DNA from: Pseudomonadota bacterium
GTDB lineage: Bacteria > Pseudomonadota > Gammaproteobacteria > Xanthomonadales > Xanthomonadaceae
Assembly: GCA_023444765.1 (NCBI GenBank)
Contig: JAEXLY010000115.1
Location: 1-11,748, forward strand
Reading direction: 5' to 3'
Length of the DNA stretch: 11,748 nucleotides
Every line of letters begins with the position of its first letter. Positions within the stretch are counted from its first letter, which is position 1. A program made the translations under genes and the position numbers. Below are positions 1 to 9,200 of this stretch, piece after piece. A model generated the notes under the pieces. That model had not been told where the DNA came from. It did no database searches and saw only the letters and a list, made by a program, of their open reading frames with translations.

Positions 1-39
1 GGGCCGGGCCGCGCAAACAGGGCGAGGCCCGGCCGCCAC

Positions 40-60
40 TGTTACAATTGACACGTTTAC
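40..60 (+). promoter_or_regulatory. Possible promoter/operator of the oxidoreductase gene
   Basis: This is the only AT-rich island in an otherwise GC-rich leader. On the + strand, TGTTACAAT at 40-48 fits an extended -10 element: TGn followed by TACAAT, five of six matches to TATAAT. There is no good -35 at the expected distance upstream, which is tolerated for extended -10 promoters. A perfect TTGACA lies at 48-53, but no -10-like hexamer follows about 17 bp later. GTTAC at 41-45 and GTTTAC at 55-60 form a loose direct repeat that could be a regulator site. The predicted transcript start would be near 55, giving a leader of about 70 nt. This is inferred from sequence only. Confidence 0.35.
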
Positions 61-126
61 CCGGACCCGCGGCGTCCGTGCTGCGTCCAAGCTGCGGCAA
101 CGCGCCGCCCGCCAGACCAAGACGCC

Positions 127-3100
127 ATGACCAGCACCGCCGAACTCTCCTCTCCCGCTTCCGCGCATACGGGCCTGACCCGCGGCGTGACCGATCCCGA
201 CTACACGCTCGAGCACAAGTACAGCCGCACCGAGGGGCGGATCTACCTGTCCGGCGTGCAGGCCCTGGTGCGCCTGCCGCTGATGCAGCGGCTGCGCGAC
301 CAGGCGGCGGGCCTGAATACCGGCGGCTTCATCTCCGGCTACCGCGGCTCGCCCCTGGGCGGCTTCGACCTGGAGCTGTGGCGGGCGAAGAAGTACCTGG
401 CGCAGGCCAACGTCAAGTTCCAGCCGGGCCTCAACGAGGACCTGGGCGCGACCATGGTCTGGGGCACGCAGCAGACCAACCTGTTCCCCGGCGCGAAGGT
501 CGATGGCGTCTACGCCATGTGGTACGGCAAGGGGCCGGGCGTGGACCGCTGCGGCGACGTGTTCAAGCACGGCAACGCCGCCGGCACCTCGCGCCACGGC
601 GGCGTGCTGGCGCTGGCCGCCGACGACCACGCCTGCCGCTCCTCGACCCTGCCGCACGGCAGCGAGGGCGAGTTCACCAGCGCGATGATGCCGATCCTCA
701 ACCCCGCCGGCGTCCAGGACATCCTGGACATGGGCCTGGTGGGCTGGGCGATGAGCCGCTACACCGGCCGCTGGGTCGGCTTCAAGACCATCGCCGAGAC
801 GGTGGAATCCTCGGCCTCGGTGGACGTGAACCCGCTGGCGCTGCGGATCGTCACGCCCGAGGACTTCGAACTGCCGCCGGGCGGGCTCAACATCCGCTGG
901 CCCGACCCGCCGCTCGACCAGGAGATGCGCCTGCACCGCTATGCGGTCAAGGCGGCGCAGGCCTTCGCCCGCGCCAACCGCATCGACCGGATGGTGCTCG
1001 ACACGCCCGACGCGCGCTTCGGCATCGTCACCACCGGCAAGAGCTACCTCGACGTGCTGCAGGCGCTCGAATACCTCGGGCTCGACGCCGAACGCTGCCG
1101 CGAACTGGGCATCCGCGTCTACAAGATCGGCATGACCTGGCCGCTGGAGCCGCTGGGCATCCGCGCCTTCGCACGCGGCCTGCGCGACATCCTGGTGGTG
1201 GAGGAGAAGCACGCCTTCATCGAGAGCCAGATGAAGGAACTGTTCTACAACTTCGACGGCGACCGCCCGTCCATCGTCGGCAAGTACGACGAGGAAGGAC
1301 AGTGGATCCTCCCCTCCACCGGCGAGCTGACGCCCGCGACGATCGCCGGCGTGATCGCGCGCCGCCTCGAGAAGTTCGTGCCGGAGGGCAGTCGCGACAC
1401 CGCGCACATCCGCGAGGTGCTGCGCTGGATGGAGCTCAAGGAAGGCGAGCTGGCGCTGCCGCGCGCGCAGTTCCCCCGCGTGCCGCACTACTGCTCGGGC
1501 TGCCCGCACAACACCTCGACCGTGGTGCCGGAGGGCTCGCGCGCGCTGGGCGGCATCGGCTGCCATTACATGGTCACGTGGATGGACCGCAGCACCGACA
1601 CCTTCACCCAGATGGGCGGCGAAGGCGTGACCTGGTGCGGGCAGGCCGGCTTCACCGACACCCCGCACGTGTTCCAGAACCTCGGCGACGGCACCTATTT
1701 CCACTCCGGCTCGCTGGCGATCCGCCAGTCGGTCGCGGCCGGCGTCAACATCACCTACAAGATCCTCTACAACGACGCCGTCGCCATGACCGGCGGGCAG
1801 CCGGTGGACGGCGTGCTGAGCGTGCCGCAGATCGCGCACCAGGTGCGCAGCGAGGGCGTGTACACCATCGTGCTGGTCAGCGACGACCTGTCGAAGTGGC
1901 GCGACCGCTCGCTGTTCCCGGCGGGCACCGAGTTCGAGGACCGTCGCGAACTGGACGCGGTGCAGAAGCGCCTGCGCGAAGTGAAGGGCGTGTCGGTCCT
2001 GATCTACGACCAGACCTGCGCCACCGAAAAGCGCCGCCGCCGCAAGCGCGGGAAGATGCCGGACCCGGCCAAGCGCGTGTTCGTCAACACCCTGGTGTGC
2101 GAAGGCTGCGGCGACTGCGGCAAGAAGAGCTTCTGCGTGTCCGTGCTGCCCAAGGACACCGAGTTCGGCCGCAAGCGCGAGATCGACCAGAGCAACTGCA
2201 ACAAGGACTATTCCTGCGTCGAGGGCTTCTGCCCCAGCTTCGTCACCGTGCACGGCGGCAAGCCGCGCAAGGGCGACAAGGCCGCGACCGCCGGGCGCCT
2301 GGCCAGCCTGCCGCCACCGGCCTTCGCCACCGACCTGTCCCAGCCCTGGAACATCCTGATCACCGGCGTCGGCGGCACCGGCGTGGTCACCATCGGCGCG
2401 CTGCTGGGCATGGCCGGCCACCTGGAGGGCCGCGGCTCGACCGTGCTCGACCAGACCGGCCTGGCGCAGAAGGGCGGCGCGGTCACCACCCACATCCGCA
2501 TCGCAGCGAAGCCCGAAGACATCCACGCCGTGCGCATCGCCGCCGGCGAGGCCGACCTGGTGCTGGGCTGCGACATGGTGGTGGTCAACGACTACTGGGC
2601 GCTGTCGAAAGTGCGTGCCGGCCGCTCGCAGGTGGTGCTCAACACCTACGAGGCGATGCCCGGCACGTTCACCACGCGTCCGGACATGCAGTTCCCCGCC
2701 GCCGACATCGTCCAGGCCGTGACCCAGGCCATGGGCGGGCAGGCGCCGCTGCAGATCGACGCCACCGAGCTGGCCACCGCGCTGATGGGCGACGCGATCG
2801 CCTCCAACCTGTTCATGCTCGGCTACGCCTGGCAGCGCGGCCTGGTGCCGCTGTCGTTCGAATCGCTGATGCGCGCGGTCGAGCTCAACGGCGCCGCGGT
2901 CGAGATGAACAAGACTGCGTTCGCCTGGGGGCGCCTGGCCGCGATCGACCCCGAATCGGTGTACGAGGCCGCCGGCGTGGTGCGCAATGCGCCGACCGCG
3001 GCCGAAAGCACGCCGCACGCGCTGGCCTCGCTGCCGCCGGGCGAGTGGGAAAGCACCGAATGGGGTGCGACGTCCGCGCCGCGCCCGCTGCGCGCCGAGG

Positions 3101-3834
3101 ACGAGCTGCGGCACGTGCCGGCGCATGCCGGCACCGACGCGGTCGCGTTCCTGCCGATGGACGACCTGCGCCTGTCGCGCTCGCTGGACGAGCTGATCGC
3201 ACGCCGCGTCGAGTTCCTCACCGAGTACCAGGACGCGAAGTATGCGCAGCGTTACGCCGACTTCGTCGCGCGCGTGCGCGAGGCCGAACGCGTCAGGGCG
3301 CCGGGCTCGACCGACCTGTCCGAGGCGGTGGCGCGCTACTTCTTCAAGCTCATGGCCTACAAGGACGAGTACGAAGTCGCGCGCCTGTACACCAGCGGCG
3401 AGTTCCGCCGCCGCGTCGAACAGCAGTTCGACGGCGACTACCGCCTGCACTTCCATCTCGCCCCCCCACTGCTGGCGAAGAAGAACGCGAAGGGCGAGCT
3501 GGTCAAGCGCGAGTACGGGCCGTGGGTGTTCAAGGCCTTCGGCCTGCTGGCGAAGCTGCGCTTCCTGCGCGGCGGCCCGCTGGACGTGTTCGGACGTACC
3601 GGAGAGCGTCGCATGGAGCGGCAGCTGATCGACGACTACGAACGCACCGTGGGCGGCCTGCTCGACAAGCTCGATGGCGGCAACGTCGACCTGGCCGCGG
3701 AGATCGCCGGCATCCCCGAGCAGATCCGCGGCTACGGCCACGTCAAGGAAGCGCACCTGCACGCGGCCAAGGCACGCGAGGCCGAACTGCTGCGCGAATG
3801 GAACAATCCGCTCAGGATCGTGCAGGCGGCTTGA
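127..3834 (+). CDS. Fused indolepyruvate ferredoxin oxidoreductase family protein
   Basis: This TPP- and iron-sulfur-dependent 2-oxo acid oxidoreductase has its alpha and beta (gamma-domain) parts in one 1235-residue chain. The family oxidatively decarboxylates aryl or branched-chain pyruvates to acyl-CoA in the cytosol. Visible features in order are: the N-terminal pyrimidine-domain motif GYRGSPLGG at 71-79; CSGC at 456-459, opening the TPP-binding domain; GDG at 520-522 with Asn549 (TPP/Mg motif); a cysteine cluster at C658, C661, C664, C670, C691, C697 and C702; the gamma-domain Gly-rich motif GVGGTGV at 747-753 with DQTGLAQKGG at 775-784; and a C-terminal region around 1000-1200 resembling DUF6537, including FFKLMAYKDEYEVARLYT. 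Length fits the fused proteobacterial form. No clear Shine-Dalgarno precedes ATG 127, but the next Met (residue 51) would remove conserved sequence. The exact substrate cannot be read from sequence. The gene probably shares a transcript with the small membrane protein gene downstream. Confidence 0.95.
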   Translation: MTSTAELSSPASAHTGLTRGVTDPDYTLEHKYSRTEGRIYLSGVQALVRLPLMQRLRDQAAGLNTGGFISGYRGSPLGGFDLELWRAKKYLAQANVKFQPGLNEDLGATMVWGTQQTNLFPGAKVDGVYAMWYGKGPGVDRCGDVFKHGNAAGTSRHGGVLALAADDHACRSSTLPHGSEGEFTSAMMPILNPAGVQDILDMGLVGWAMSRYTGRWVGFKTIAETVESSASVDVNPLALRIVTPEDFELPPGGLNIRWPDPPLDQEMRLHRYAVKAAQAFARANRIDRMVLDTPDARFGIVTTGKSYLDVLQALEYLGLDAERCRELGIRVYKIGMTWPLEPLGIRAFARGLRDILVVEEKHAFIESQMKELFYNFDGDRPSIVGKYDEEGQWILPSTGELTPATIAGVIARRLEKFVPEGSRDTAHIREVLRWMELKEGELALPRAQFPRVPHYCSGCPHNTSTVVPEGSRALGGIGCHYMVTWMDRSTDTFTQMGGEGVTWCGQAGFTDTPHVFQNLGDGTYFHSGSLAIRQSVAAGVNITYKILYNDAVAMTGGQPVDGVLSVPQIAHQVRSEGVYTIVLVSDDLSKWRDRSLFPAGTEFEDRRELDAVQKRLREVKGVSVLIYDQTCATEKRRRRKRGKMPDPAKRVFVNTLVCEGCGDCGKKSFCVSVLPKDTEFGRKREIDQSNCNKDYSCVEGFCPSFVTVHGGKPRKGDKAATAGRLASLPPPAFATDLSQPWNILITGVGGTGVVTIGALLGMAGHLEGRGSTVLDQTGLAQKGGAVTTHIRIAAKPEDIHAVRIAAGEADLVLGCDMVVVNDYWALSKVRAGRSQVVLNTYEAMPGTFTTRPDMQFPAADIVQAVTQAMGGQAPLQIDATELATALMGDAIASNLFMLGYAWQRGLVPLSFESLMRAVELNGAAVEMNKTAFAWGRLAAIDPESVYEAAGVVRNAPTAAESTPHALASLPPGEWESTEWGATSAPRPLRAEDELRHVPAHAGTDAVAFLPMDDLRLSRSLDELIARRVEFLTEYQDAKYAQRYADFVARVREAERVRAPGSTDLSEAVARYFFKLMAYKDEYEVARLYTSGEFRRRVEQQFDGDYRLHFHLAPPLLAKKNAKGELVKREYGPWVFKAFGLLAKLRFLRGGPLDVFGRTGERRMERQLIDDYERTVGGLLDKLDGGNVDLAAEIAGIPEQIRGYGHVKEAHLHAAKAREAELLREWNNPLRIVQAA

Positions 3835-3854
3835 GCCCGGGGAGGCGTGCAGCG

Positions 3855-4493
3855 ATGACCAAGGAACCGGACGTTCCGCCGCCTCCCGTCGCACCCGTCC
3901 CCGCCCCCACGGCAGCCGCGCCGCACGCGCGGGGCGGCCGCTTCGAGCTGGTGGTGGGCGCCAGCGCCATCCTGCTCTCGCTGGTGTCGCTGTTCGTGGC
4001 GATCAGCGCCAACCGCACCCAGGAGCGGATGCTGGCGGCCAGCATCTGGCCCTCGCTGCTGTTCGGCACCAGCAACACCGCCCAGGACGGCTCCCCGCAG
4101 ATCGGCATCGACCTGCTCAACCGCGGCACCGGCCCGGCGCGCGTGCGCTGGCTGGAGATGTACTACGAGGATGTCCTGCTGGCCGACTGGCGGGACCTGC
4201 TGCGGCGCTGTTGCGTGTCCAGCCCGGAGCAGGGCGACCAGGTGCCGGGCTTCACCAGCGGCGTGCAGAACCGCGTGCTTGGCGCGAACGAATGGGTAGG
4301 GATGCTGCAGATCCCGCGCGAGGGGACGCCCGAGCCGATCTGGAACGCACTCGACGAGGAGCGCCAGAACATCCGCATGCGCGCCTGCTACTGCTCGGTG
4401 CTCGACGACTGCTGGATCTTCGACAGCGAGCGTGAGGACCCTGCGCCCGTCTCCCGCTGTCCCGCGCCAGGGCCGGTGCTCTGGCGCGGCTGA
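3855..4493 (+). CDS. Hypothetical single-span membrane protein
   Basis: This 212-residue protein has no family I recognise. Its parts are a Pro/Ala-rich N-terminal tail (residues 1-28), one hydrophobic segment at about 31-52 and a soluble domain from about 53 to the end. The soluble domain contains NRGTGPARVRWLEMYYED (89-106) and a Cys-rich C-terminal stretch RACYCSVLDDCWIF (176-189). Cysteines are at 119, 120, 178, 180, 186 and 202. If the domain is periplasmic, these could form disulfides, but flanking charges (R26/R29 versus R54/R58) do not settle the topology. The start is ATG 3855 because GGAGG at 3841-3845 lies 9 nt upstream. The frame is open far upstream, but only as a shadow of the oxidoreductase gene. 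The gap to that gene's stop is 20 bp, so co-transcription is likely. A GTGPA-containing domain after one helix suggests a conserved envelope protein rather than an enzyme; that is inference. Confidence 0.8.
   Translation: MTKEPDVPPPPVAPVPAPTAAAPHARGGRFELVVGASAILLSLVSLFVAISANRTQERMLAASIWPSLLFGTSNTAQDGSPQIGIDLLNRGTGPARVRWLEMYYEDVLLADWRDLLRRCCVSSPEQGDQVPGFTSGVQNRVLGANEWVGMLQIPREGTPEPIWNALDEERQNIRMRACYCSVLDDCWIFDSEREDPAPVSRCPAPGPVLWRG
4462..4489. terminator. Possible hairpin between convergent genes
   Basis: CCGCGCCAG (4462-4470) and CTGGCGCGG (4481-4489) form a perfect 9-bp inverted repeat with a 10-nt loop. It covers the last codons of the membrane protein gene and lies 16 nt beyond the stop of the convergent serine hydrolase gene. 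A second, overlapping set of short stems spans the 12-bp gap: GCGGC 4486-4490 with GCCGC 4501-4505, or CTGAG 4490-4494 with CTCAG 4505-4509. No T-tract follows on either strand, so this is not a classical intrinsic terminator. It may act as a bidirectional pause or RNA-end stabilising structure for two transcripts that meet here. Confidence 0.3.
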
Positions 4494-4505
4494 GGGCGCG
4501 GCCGC

Positions 4506-6179
4506 TCAGTCCCGGCGTACGAACACCGTCTCGCGCCCGCCCTGCAACAGCGTCACCGTCGCCGGCGTGCCGGTCTCCGGCGCGAACCGCAGGCTGGCGT
4601 CGACCACCTTGAGGAAGAACACCGACCCGGACTCGGCGAAGATCTCGAACGCCGGCTGGCCGCTGAGCTGCGCCCTGGGCGTGTCGCCGTCGAGGAAGAC
4701 CTTCAGCACCGCGCCCTGGAACACGTACTCGCCGGCGATGCGCTCGAGCGCGGCGCGCGGCAGCGCGACCTCGGCGCGGGCCGACGGCAGCGGCTCGTCG
4801 CTGCGCGCGACGCGTTCGCCCTCGCCCTCGTCCTCGGGGAAGAAGCGCATCGCCACCACCGCGCCGTTGGCATCGCGTTCGAACACGATGCGCGAGAAGC
4901 CTTCCTCGAACAGGAAGGTGTCCGCGGCCACGGGGATGAGCGGGTAGGCCTGGCCGCCGGTGCGCTGCGAGGTGAGCCGGCCATCGACGACGCGCAGCGT
5001 ACGTGCGGCGTCCTGGTCGATGCGGTACACGCCCTCGTAGCCGCGCAGGGTGGTCTCGTCGACCTCGATCGGCGTCTTCTGCGGATAGGGTCGGCCGATC
5101 GCCTGCGCGGCCAGCAGCTGCGCGATCCGGCCGGTGCCGAGCATGCCGGGGCGTCCGGCGTCGGCGTTGTAGAGCACGGCGACGCTGACCTCGTCCTCCG
5201 GCAGGTAGAGCAGGTAGGCGCTGAAGCCGAAGATGCCGCCGCCATGGTCGAACTTCGGCCGGCCGCGCAGGGTGCCGGCGCTGATGCCGAAGCCGTAGTC
5301 GTTCTCCGCCGCCTTGCCGGCGGGCGTCACCATGGCCGCGTGGCTGGCCTGGCGCAGGACACGGCCCTCGTGCAGCGCGCGGTTCCACTTCAGCAGGTCG
5401 TCCACGGTCGACACCAGGGCGCCGGCTGCATGCGGCTGGGTCATGCTGAGATGACGCGCACGCGCCCACCGCTCGCCATTGCGGGTATAGCCACCGACGT
5501 GCCCCGGGATCACCGCCTCCGCCTCGTTGCCGTAGCCGGTGTGGGCCATGCCCAGCGGCTTGAACAACGCCTCGTCGAGGTAGGCGTGCCAGGGCTTGCC
5601 GCTGGCGGCCTCGATCACCGCGCCCACCAGCACGTAGCCGGAGTTGTTGTAGCGCCAGCCCTCGCCGGGCGCGAACTCCGGCTTCTCGTCCTTGAATGTG
5701 GCGACCAGGGCGGCGGTATCGAGATCGCGCATGATCCCGCCGCCGGCCATGATCGCCTCGATGTCGGTGTAGCTGCGGATGCCGGAGGTGTGGTCGAGCA
5801 GCATGCGCACGCTGACGGCGTCGCCGTTGGGGAAGCCGGGCACGAAGCGGGTCAGCGGATCGTCGAGCGAGAGCCTGCCTTCCTCGGCCAGCTTCAGCAC
5901 CGCCGCGGCCGCGAACTGCTTGGTCACCGAGCCGATGCGGAACACGTGGTCGGCCGAGAGCGGCACGTCGAGTTCGAGGCTGGCGCGGCCGCAGGCGCTG
6001 CGATGCAGCACCTGGTCGCCCCGCGCCACCAGCACCGCCATGCCGGGCGCCGCCGGATCGCAGTTGCGCGCCAGCGCCGCGGCGGCGAAGCGGTCCACCT
6101 CGGCCTTCGTCGGGACGGCCGCAGCGGCGTCGGTCATCAGCGGCAGCAGCAGGAGACTCAGCGAAGCGAGCAGGCGCAT
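4506..6179 (-). CDS. Exported serine hydrolase, beta-lactamase/class C PBP fold
   Basis: This 557-residue member of the beta-lactamase-related serine hydrolase family (Pfam Beta-lactamase type; peptidases, esterases and D-aminopeptidases) begins with a signal peptide, MRLLASLSLLLLPLMTDAAAA, so it should act in the periplasm or be anchored there. The three active-site motifs are present: SVTK at 84-87 (nucleophile Ser84 and Lys87), YNN at 177-179 and HGG at 312-314. The catalytic domain ends near 350. The remaining roughly 200 residues look like two beta-rich repeats, each opening with a phrase of the type LRGYEGVYR or LERIAGEYVF, as in lipocalin-like tails of this family. The substrate cannot be inferred, and most relatives are not true beta-lactamases. 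ATG 6179 is chosen because it gives a clean signal peptide; there is no strong Shine-Dalgarno. The patatin-like gene on the same strand ends 83 bp upstream, so the two may form an operon, although CACAAT (complement of 6207-6212) could be a weak private -10. Confidence 0.9.
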   Translation of the reverse strand: MRLLASLSLLLLPLMTDAAAAVPTKAEVDRFAAAALARNCDPAAPGMAVLVARGDQVLHRSACGRASLELDVPLSADHVFRIGSVTKQFAAAAVLKLAEEGRLSLDDPLTRFVPGFPNGDAVSVRMLLDHTSGIRSYTDIEAIMAGGGIMRDLDTAALVATFKDEKPEFAPGEGWRYNNSGYVLVGAVIEAASGKPWHAYLDEALFKPLGMAHTGYGNEAEAVIPGHVGGYTRNGERWARARHLSMTQPHAAGALVSTVDDLLKWNRALHEGRVLRQASHAAMVTPAGKAAENDYGFGISAGTLRGRPKFDHGGGIFGFSAYLLYLPEDEVSVAVLYNADAGRPGMLGTGRIAQLLAAQAIGRPYPQKTPIEVDETTLRGYEGVYRIDQDAARTLRVVDGRLTSQRTGGQAYPLIPVAADTFLFEEGFSRIVFERDANGAVVAMRFFPEDEGEGERVARSDEPLPSARAEVALPRAALERIAGEYVFQGAVLKVFLDGDTPRAQLSGQPAFEIFAESGSVFFLKVVDASLRFAPETGTPATVTLLQGGRETVFVRRD

Positions 6180-6262
6180 GGGCGGGTCCGTGACGGGGTC
6201 GGGTCGATTGTGCGGTGCGTGGCAGGCGCGCAACCGTGCCGGAGGTATCGGCGCGTCATCGC

Positions 6263-9200
6263 TCAGCCCGCCGGCGGCATGGCTGCGCGGCGCGCCTGGC
6301 GCGCGGCGTTGACCGCCTCGCTGCGCGCACGCCGGCGTTGCCTCGCCAGCGCCAGCGCGTCCTCCAACCAGTCCTGCACGCGTGCGGCGGTGCGGTTGCG
6401 GCAGACGCCGCCCAGGCCGTACCAGCCGCCGCGGATGTCGACCGCATCGACCACCTGGCGGTTGAGCAGCAGGCGCAGGAACTCGGTGGCCAGCCCGAGC
6501 CGGCGCACGTGGTCCTGGATACGCAGCAGGCGCAGCGTGCCCTCGGCCATGGCGGCCACGCCCAGCGTGGTGTCGCCCAGTGCACCGGCGTCGCCCACCA
6601 GCGCAGCGGGCCAGTGCAGGCGCAGCAGGTACAGGTGCGTCGGCCGGACCGCGTGCGCGCACAGCGGATCGGCCAGCAGGATCGAGTGCTCGACGTGGTT
6701 GATCGTGCCCTGCGCGGCCAGCCGGTCGCACAGGCCGCGCCAGTCCTCGCCGGCATCGGGCTGCAGCCGTTCCAGGCGCAGCACGCGACGGCGATCGTCG
6801 TCGTCGTTGTCCAGGCGCGGCAGGTCCAGCCGCTGCTGGCAGAAGGCCACGAAGCGTGCCCCGATCATCGGCGCGCCGACGATCCACGCGATGCGGAACA
6901 TCGGCGCCCAGCTCCAGTGGCGGAAGGCGTTGAGCCAGCCGCGGTTGTCCGGATGGTCCCAGGCGTGCTCGAGGTCGAGGTCGTGGTAGACCGCCTCCAT
7001 CAGCCGGATCAGTTCCTGGCAGAAGTAGAAGCAGGCGCGGAAGTCCTCCGGCGCCGGCAGGGCGGTGCGCCGCTGCAGCGGCGGAGGCGGCAGTTCGCCT
7101 TCGGCCATGGGCACGCCGGCGACCAGGTCGGTCCAGGCCGGATGGAACTGCGCGTCGAGCACCGCCAGCGCCGGGGTCTCGCGCAGCTGGCGCAGCAGGC
7201 GCGCCAGCGCCCTGCCGTGCAGGGCGAAGCGGTCCGGCACGCCGGGCACCGGCGCCACCCAGCGCTGGCGCAGCGCGATGAGCAGCTTCTCCTTGAGTGC
7301 CGAATCGTGCAGGCCCAGTTCGTCCTGGCGCGGCGCGCCCGGTTCGGCGCCGATGCGTTCGAGCACCGGCGCCAGCGCGCGGGTGGCGATGTCCTCGCCC
7401 AGCCGGCGATAACTTTCGAACTGCGCCTCGTCGAAGTACTGGTCGGACGTGGGCTCATGCGGAAAGCAGGCGTGGCTGCGCGCGTAGTGGGCGATGTCGG
7501 CCGGCTCCTCGCCGGTGAGCGAGGGCTTGAGGTAGAGCAGGGTGCCGCTGCTGCCGTCGGCGTAGGCGATGCGGCCCACCGCGCAGCTGCGCTCGGACAG
7601 GCCGTCCGCCCGCGGCGCCAGCGCGGCGACATCGATGTCGATCTCGGCGCCGAAGTCCACGCGGCACTTGTGCACCGCATTGCCGAGGTCGCCGAATGCG
7701 CGCGCCGCATCGGCCGCCGCGTCCACGCACAGGATGAAGCGGCAGCGGCGCCGCACCAGTTCGTACAGGCCGAGGTTCTCGAAGTGCCCGCCATCGGACA
7801 GGTGCACGAACTTGCCGCCGGCGTGGGTGCGCCCCAGCAGTTCGGCCAGCAGCCAGCGCCCGAAGAACGGCGCGCTGTCGGCACGCGGGTGCTCGGGATG
7901 GCGCGGGTTGGGCAGCCACCAGCCCAGGCGCGCGTCGAACAGGGTGAGCAGGAAGGTCACCGCCGGCGAGCTGTGGTAGCCCATGTTGGGATTGACCGCG
8001 GCGCCGGAGATCGCCATCGCCGCGCCCAAGGTGAGCGATGCGGCGAGCGGATCGTGGCCGGCAGCGGGCCCGGCACGCGCGGTGCCGGCCGTAGCCGCGG
8101 CGCGGTCGCCGATCGGAGGCTCGCCGGGACGCGAGTCCGGCGGCAGGTGGCCGCACCAGCCGGGCGTCAGGCAGAACGAGGCGGCCTTGCGGTCCTGCCA
8201 GTCCAGCTGTTTGGCCGCGACCAGGTTGAGCGCGGTGCCGATCAGCGGGTACAGCGGGCGCGCACCGTCCAGTCGCTGCACCTCGACCAGGTCGGCGAGC
8301 ACCAGGTCGTCCTGCAGGTCGAAGTTGGTGGTCGGTTCGGGATTGCGCTGGTCGTTGCTGGCACCGAGGTAACAGCGCACCAGGCGGTTGCGGTAGAAGG
8401 CGTTGAGGCTGAACTCGTTGACGTCCACCGCCCAGCCGAGCAGCAGCCACGTGCCGAGTGCGGCAAGCACCAGCAGCGCCAACGCGCGCGGGTAGGCGGC
8501 CACGGCGCTGGCGAGCACGGCCAGGTGCAGATCCAGCCGCTGTAGCCCCGCTGCGGCCACCTCGCCCGGTACGCCGCCGGCCAGCCGCTCCAGCGCCGGC
8601 CCCGCGGCCTGCAGCAGCACCTGCCCGGCCAGGCTGAGGGCCACCAGCAGGCCCAGCACGAACACCCAGGGCGCCAGGCGTGCGACCAGGTCGAGCAGCC
8701 GCCAGCGTTTCGACCCGCCGTGGCCGGCGCGCACGCCGTGCGCCGCCAGCAGGCCGACGCCAGTGGTCGCCAGCCAAGCCAGCGCGCCTGCCCAGCCGAT
8801 GCCGGACAGGGCGCGCAGGCCCTGGCCGGCGCCCAGTCGCAGCAACCAGGGGCCGTAGACCACCAGCGACAGCGCCAGGGTCATGCCCAGCGCGACCACG
8901 GCGCAGGTCTTGCCGCCCACCCGCGCCCAGATCTCGCGCTGCAGGTCGCTCATCGCCGGCCCGGCCAGGCCCAGGTGCACGATCGCGGTCAGCACCACCG
9001 CCGACACCACCAGCAATGGGCCGGCCACCAGCACGTGCCACAGGCCGCCCGGGACCGCCGCCCACCCGGATAGCCAGCCGCGCAGCAGCACGATAGCCAT
9101 CCCCGCGAACGCGGCCGCGCCCACCGTTCCCAGCACGAAGCGCCAGGGATGGCGCTGCAGCGGCGGCGGCGGCGCGTCGCCCCGCGCCACCCGGCGCGAG

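Noticed and set aside
3461..3467. Run of seven C in the oxidoreductase gene as a possible phase-variation site
   Set aside because: The frame is intact on both sides and runs of this length are expected in such GC-rich DNA. There is no sign of switching.
48..3854. Upstream extension of the membrane protein frame to position 48
   Set aside because: It overlaps the oxidoreductase gene in another frame and encodes Arg/Pro/Ala-rich sequence. The ribosome binding site at 3841-3845 supports a start at 3855.
4506..6179. Beta-lactamase resistance gene
   Set aside because: The SxxK, YxN and HxG motifs mark the broad serine hydrolase family. The long C-terminal beta-rich tail is typical of esterase/peptidase members, not of resistance enzymes.
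5244..6989. Plus-strand open frame of 581 codons opposite the serine hydrolase and patatin genes
   Set aside because: It has shadow composition, covers two genes and the gap between them, and the opposite strand has catalytic motifs.
6215..8545. Long open frame on the + strand opposite the patatin-like gene (776 codons)
   Set aside because: Its product is Arg/Gln/Ala/Gly/His-rich with no recognisable motif. It mirrors a well-supported minus-strand gene, so it is a by-product of high GC content.
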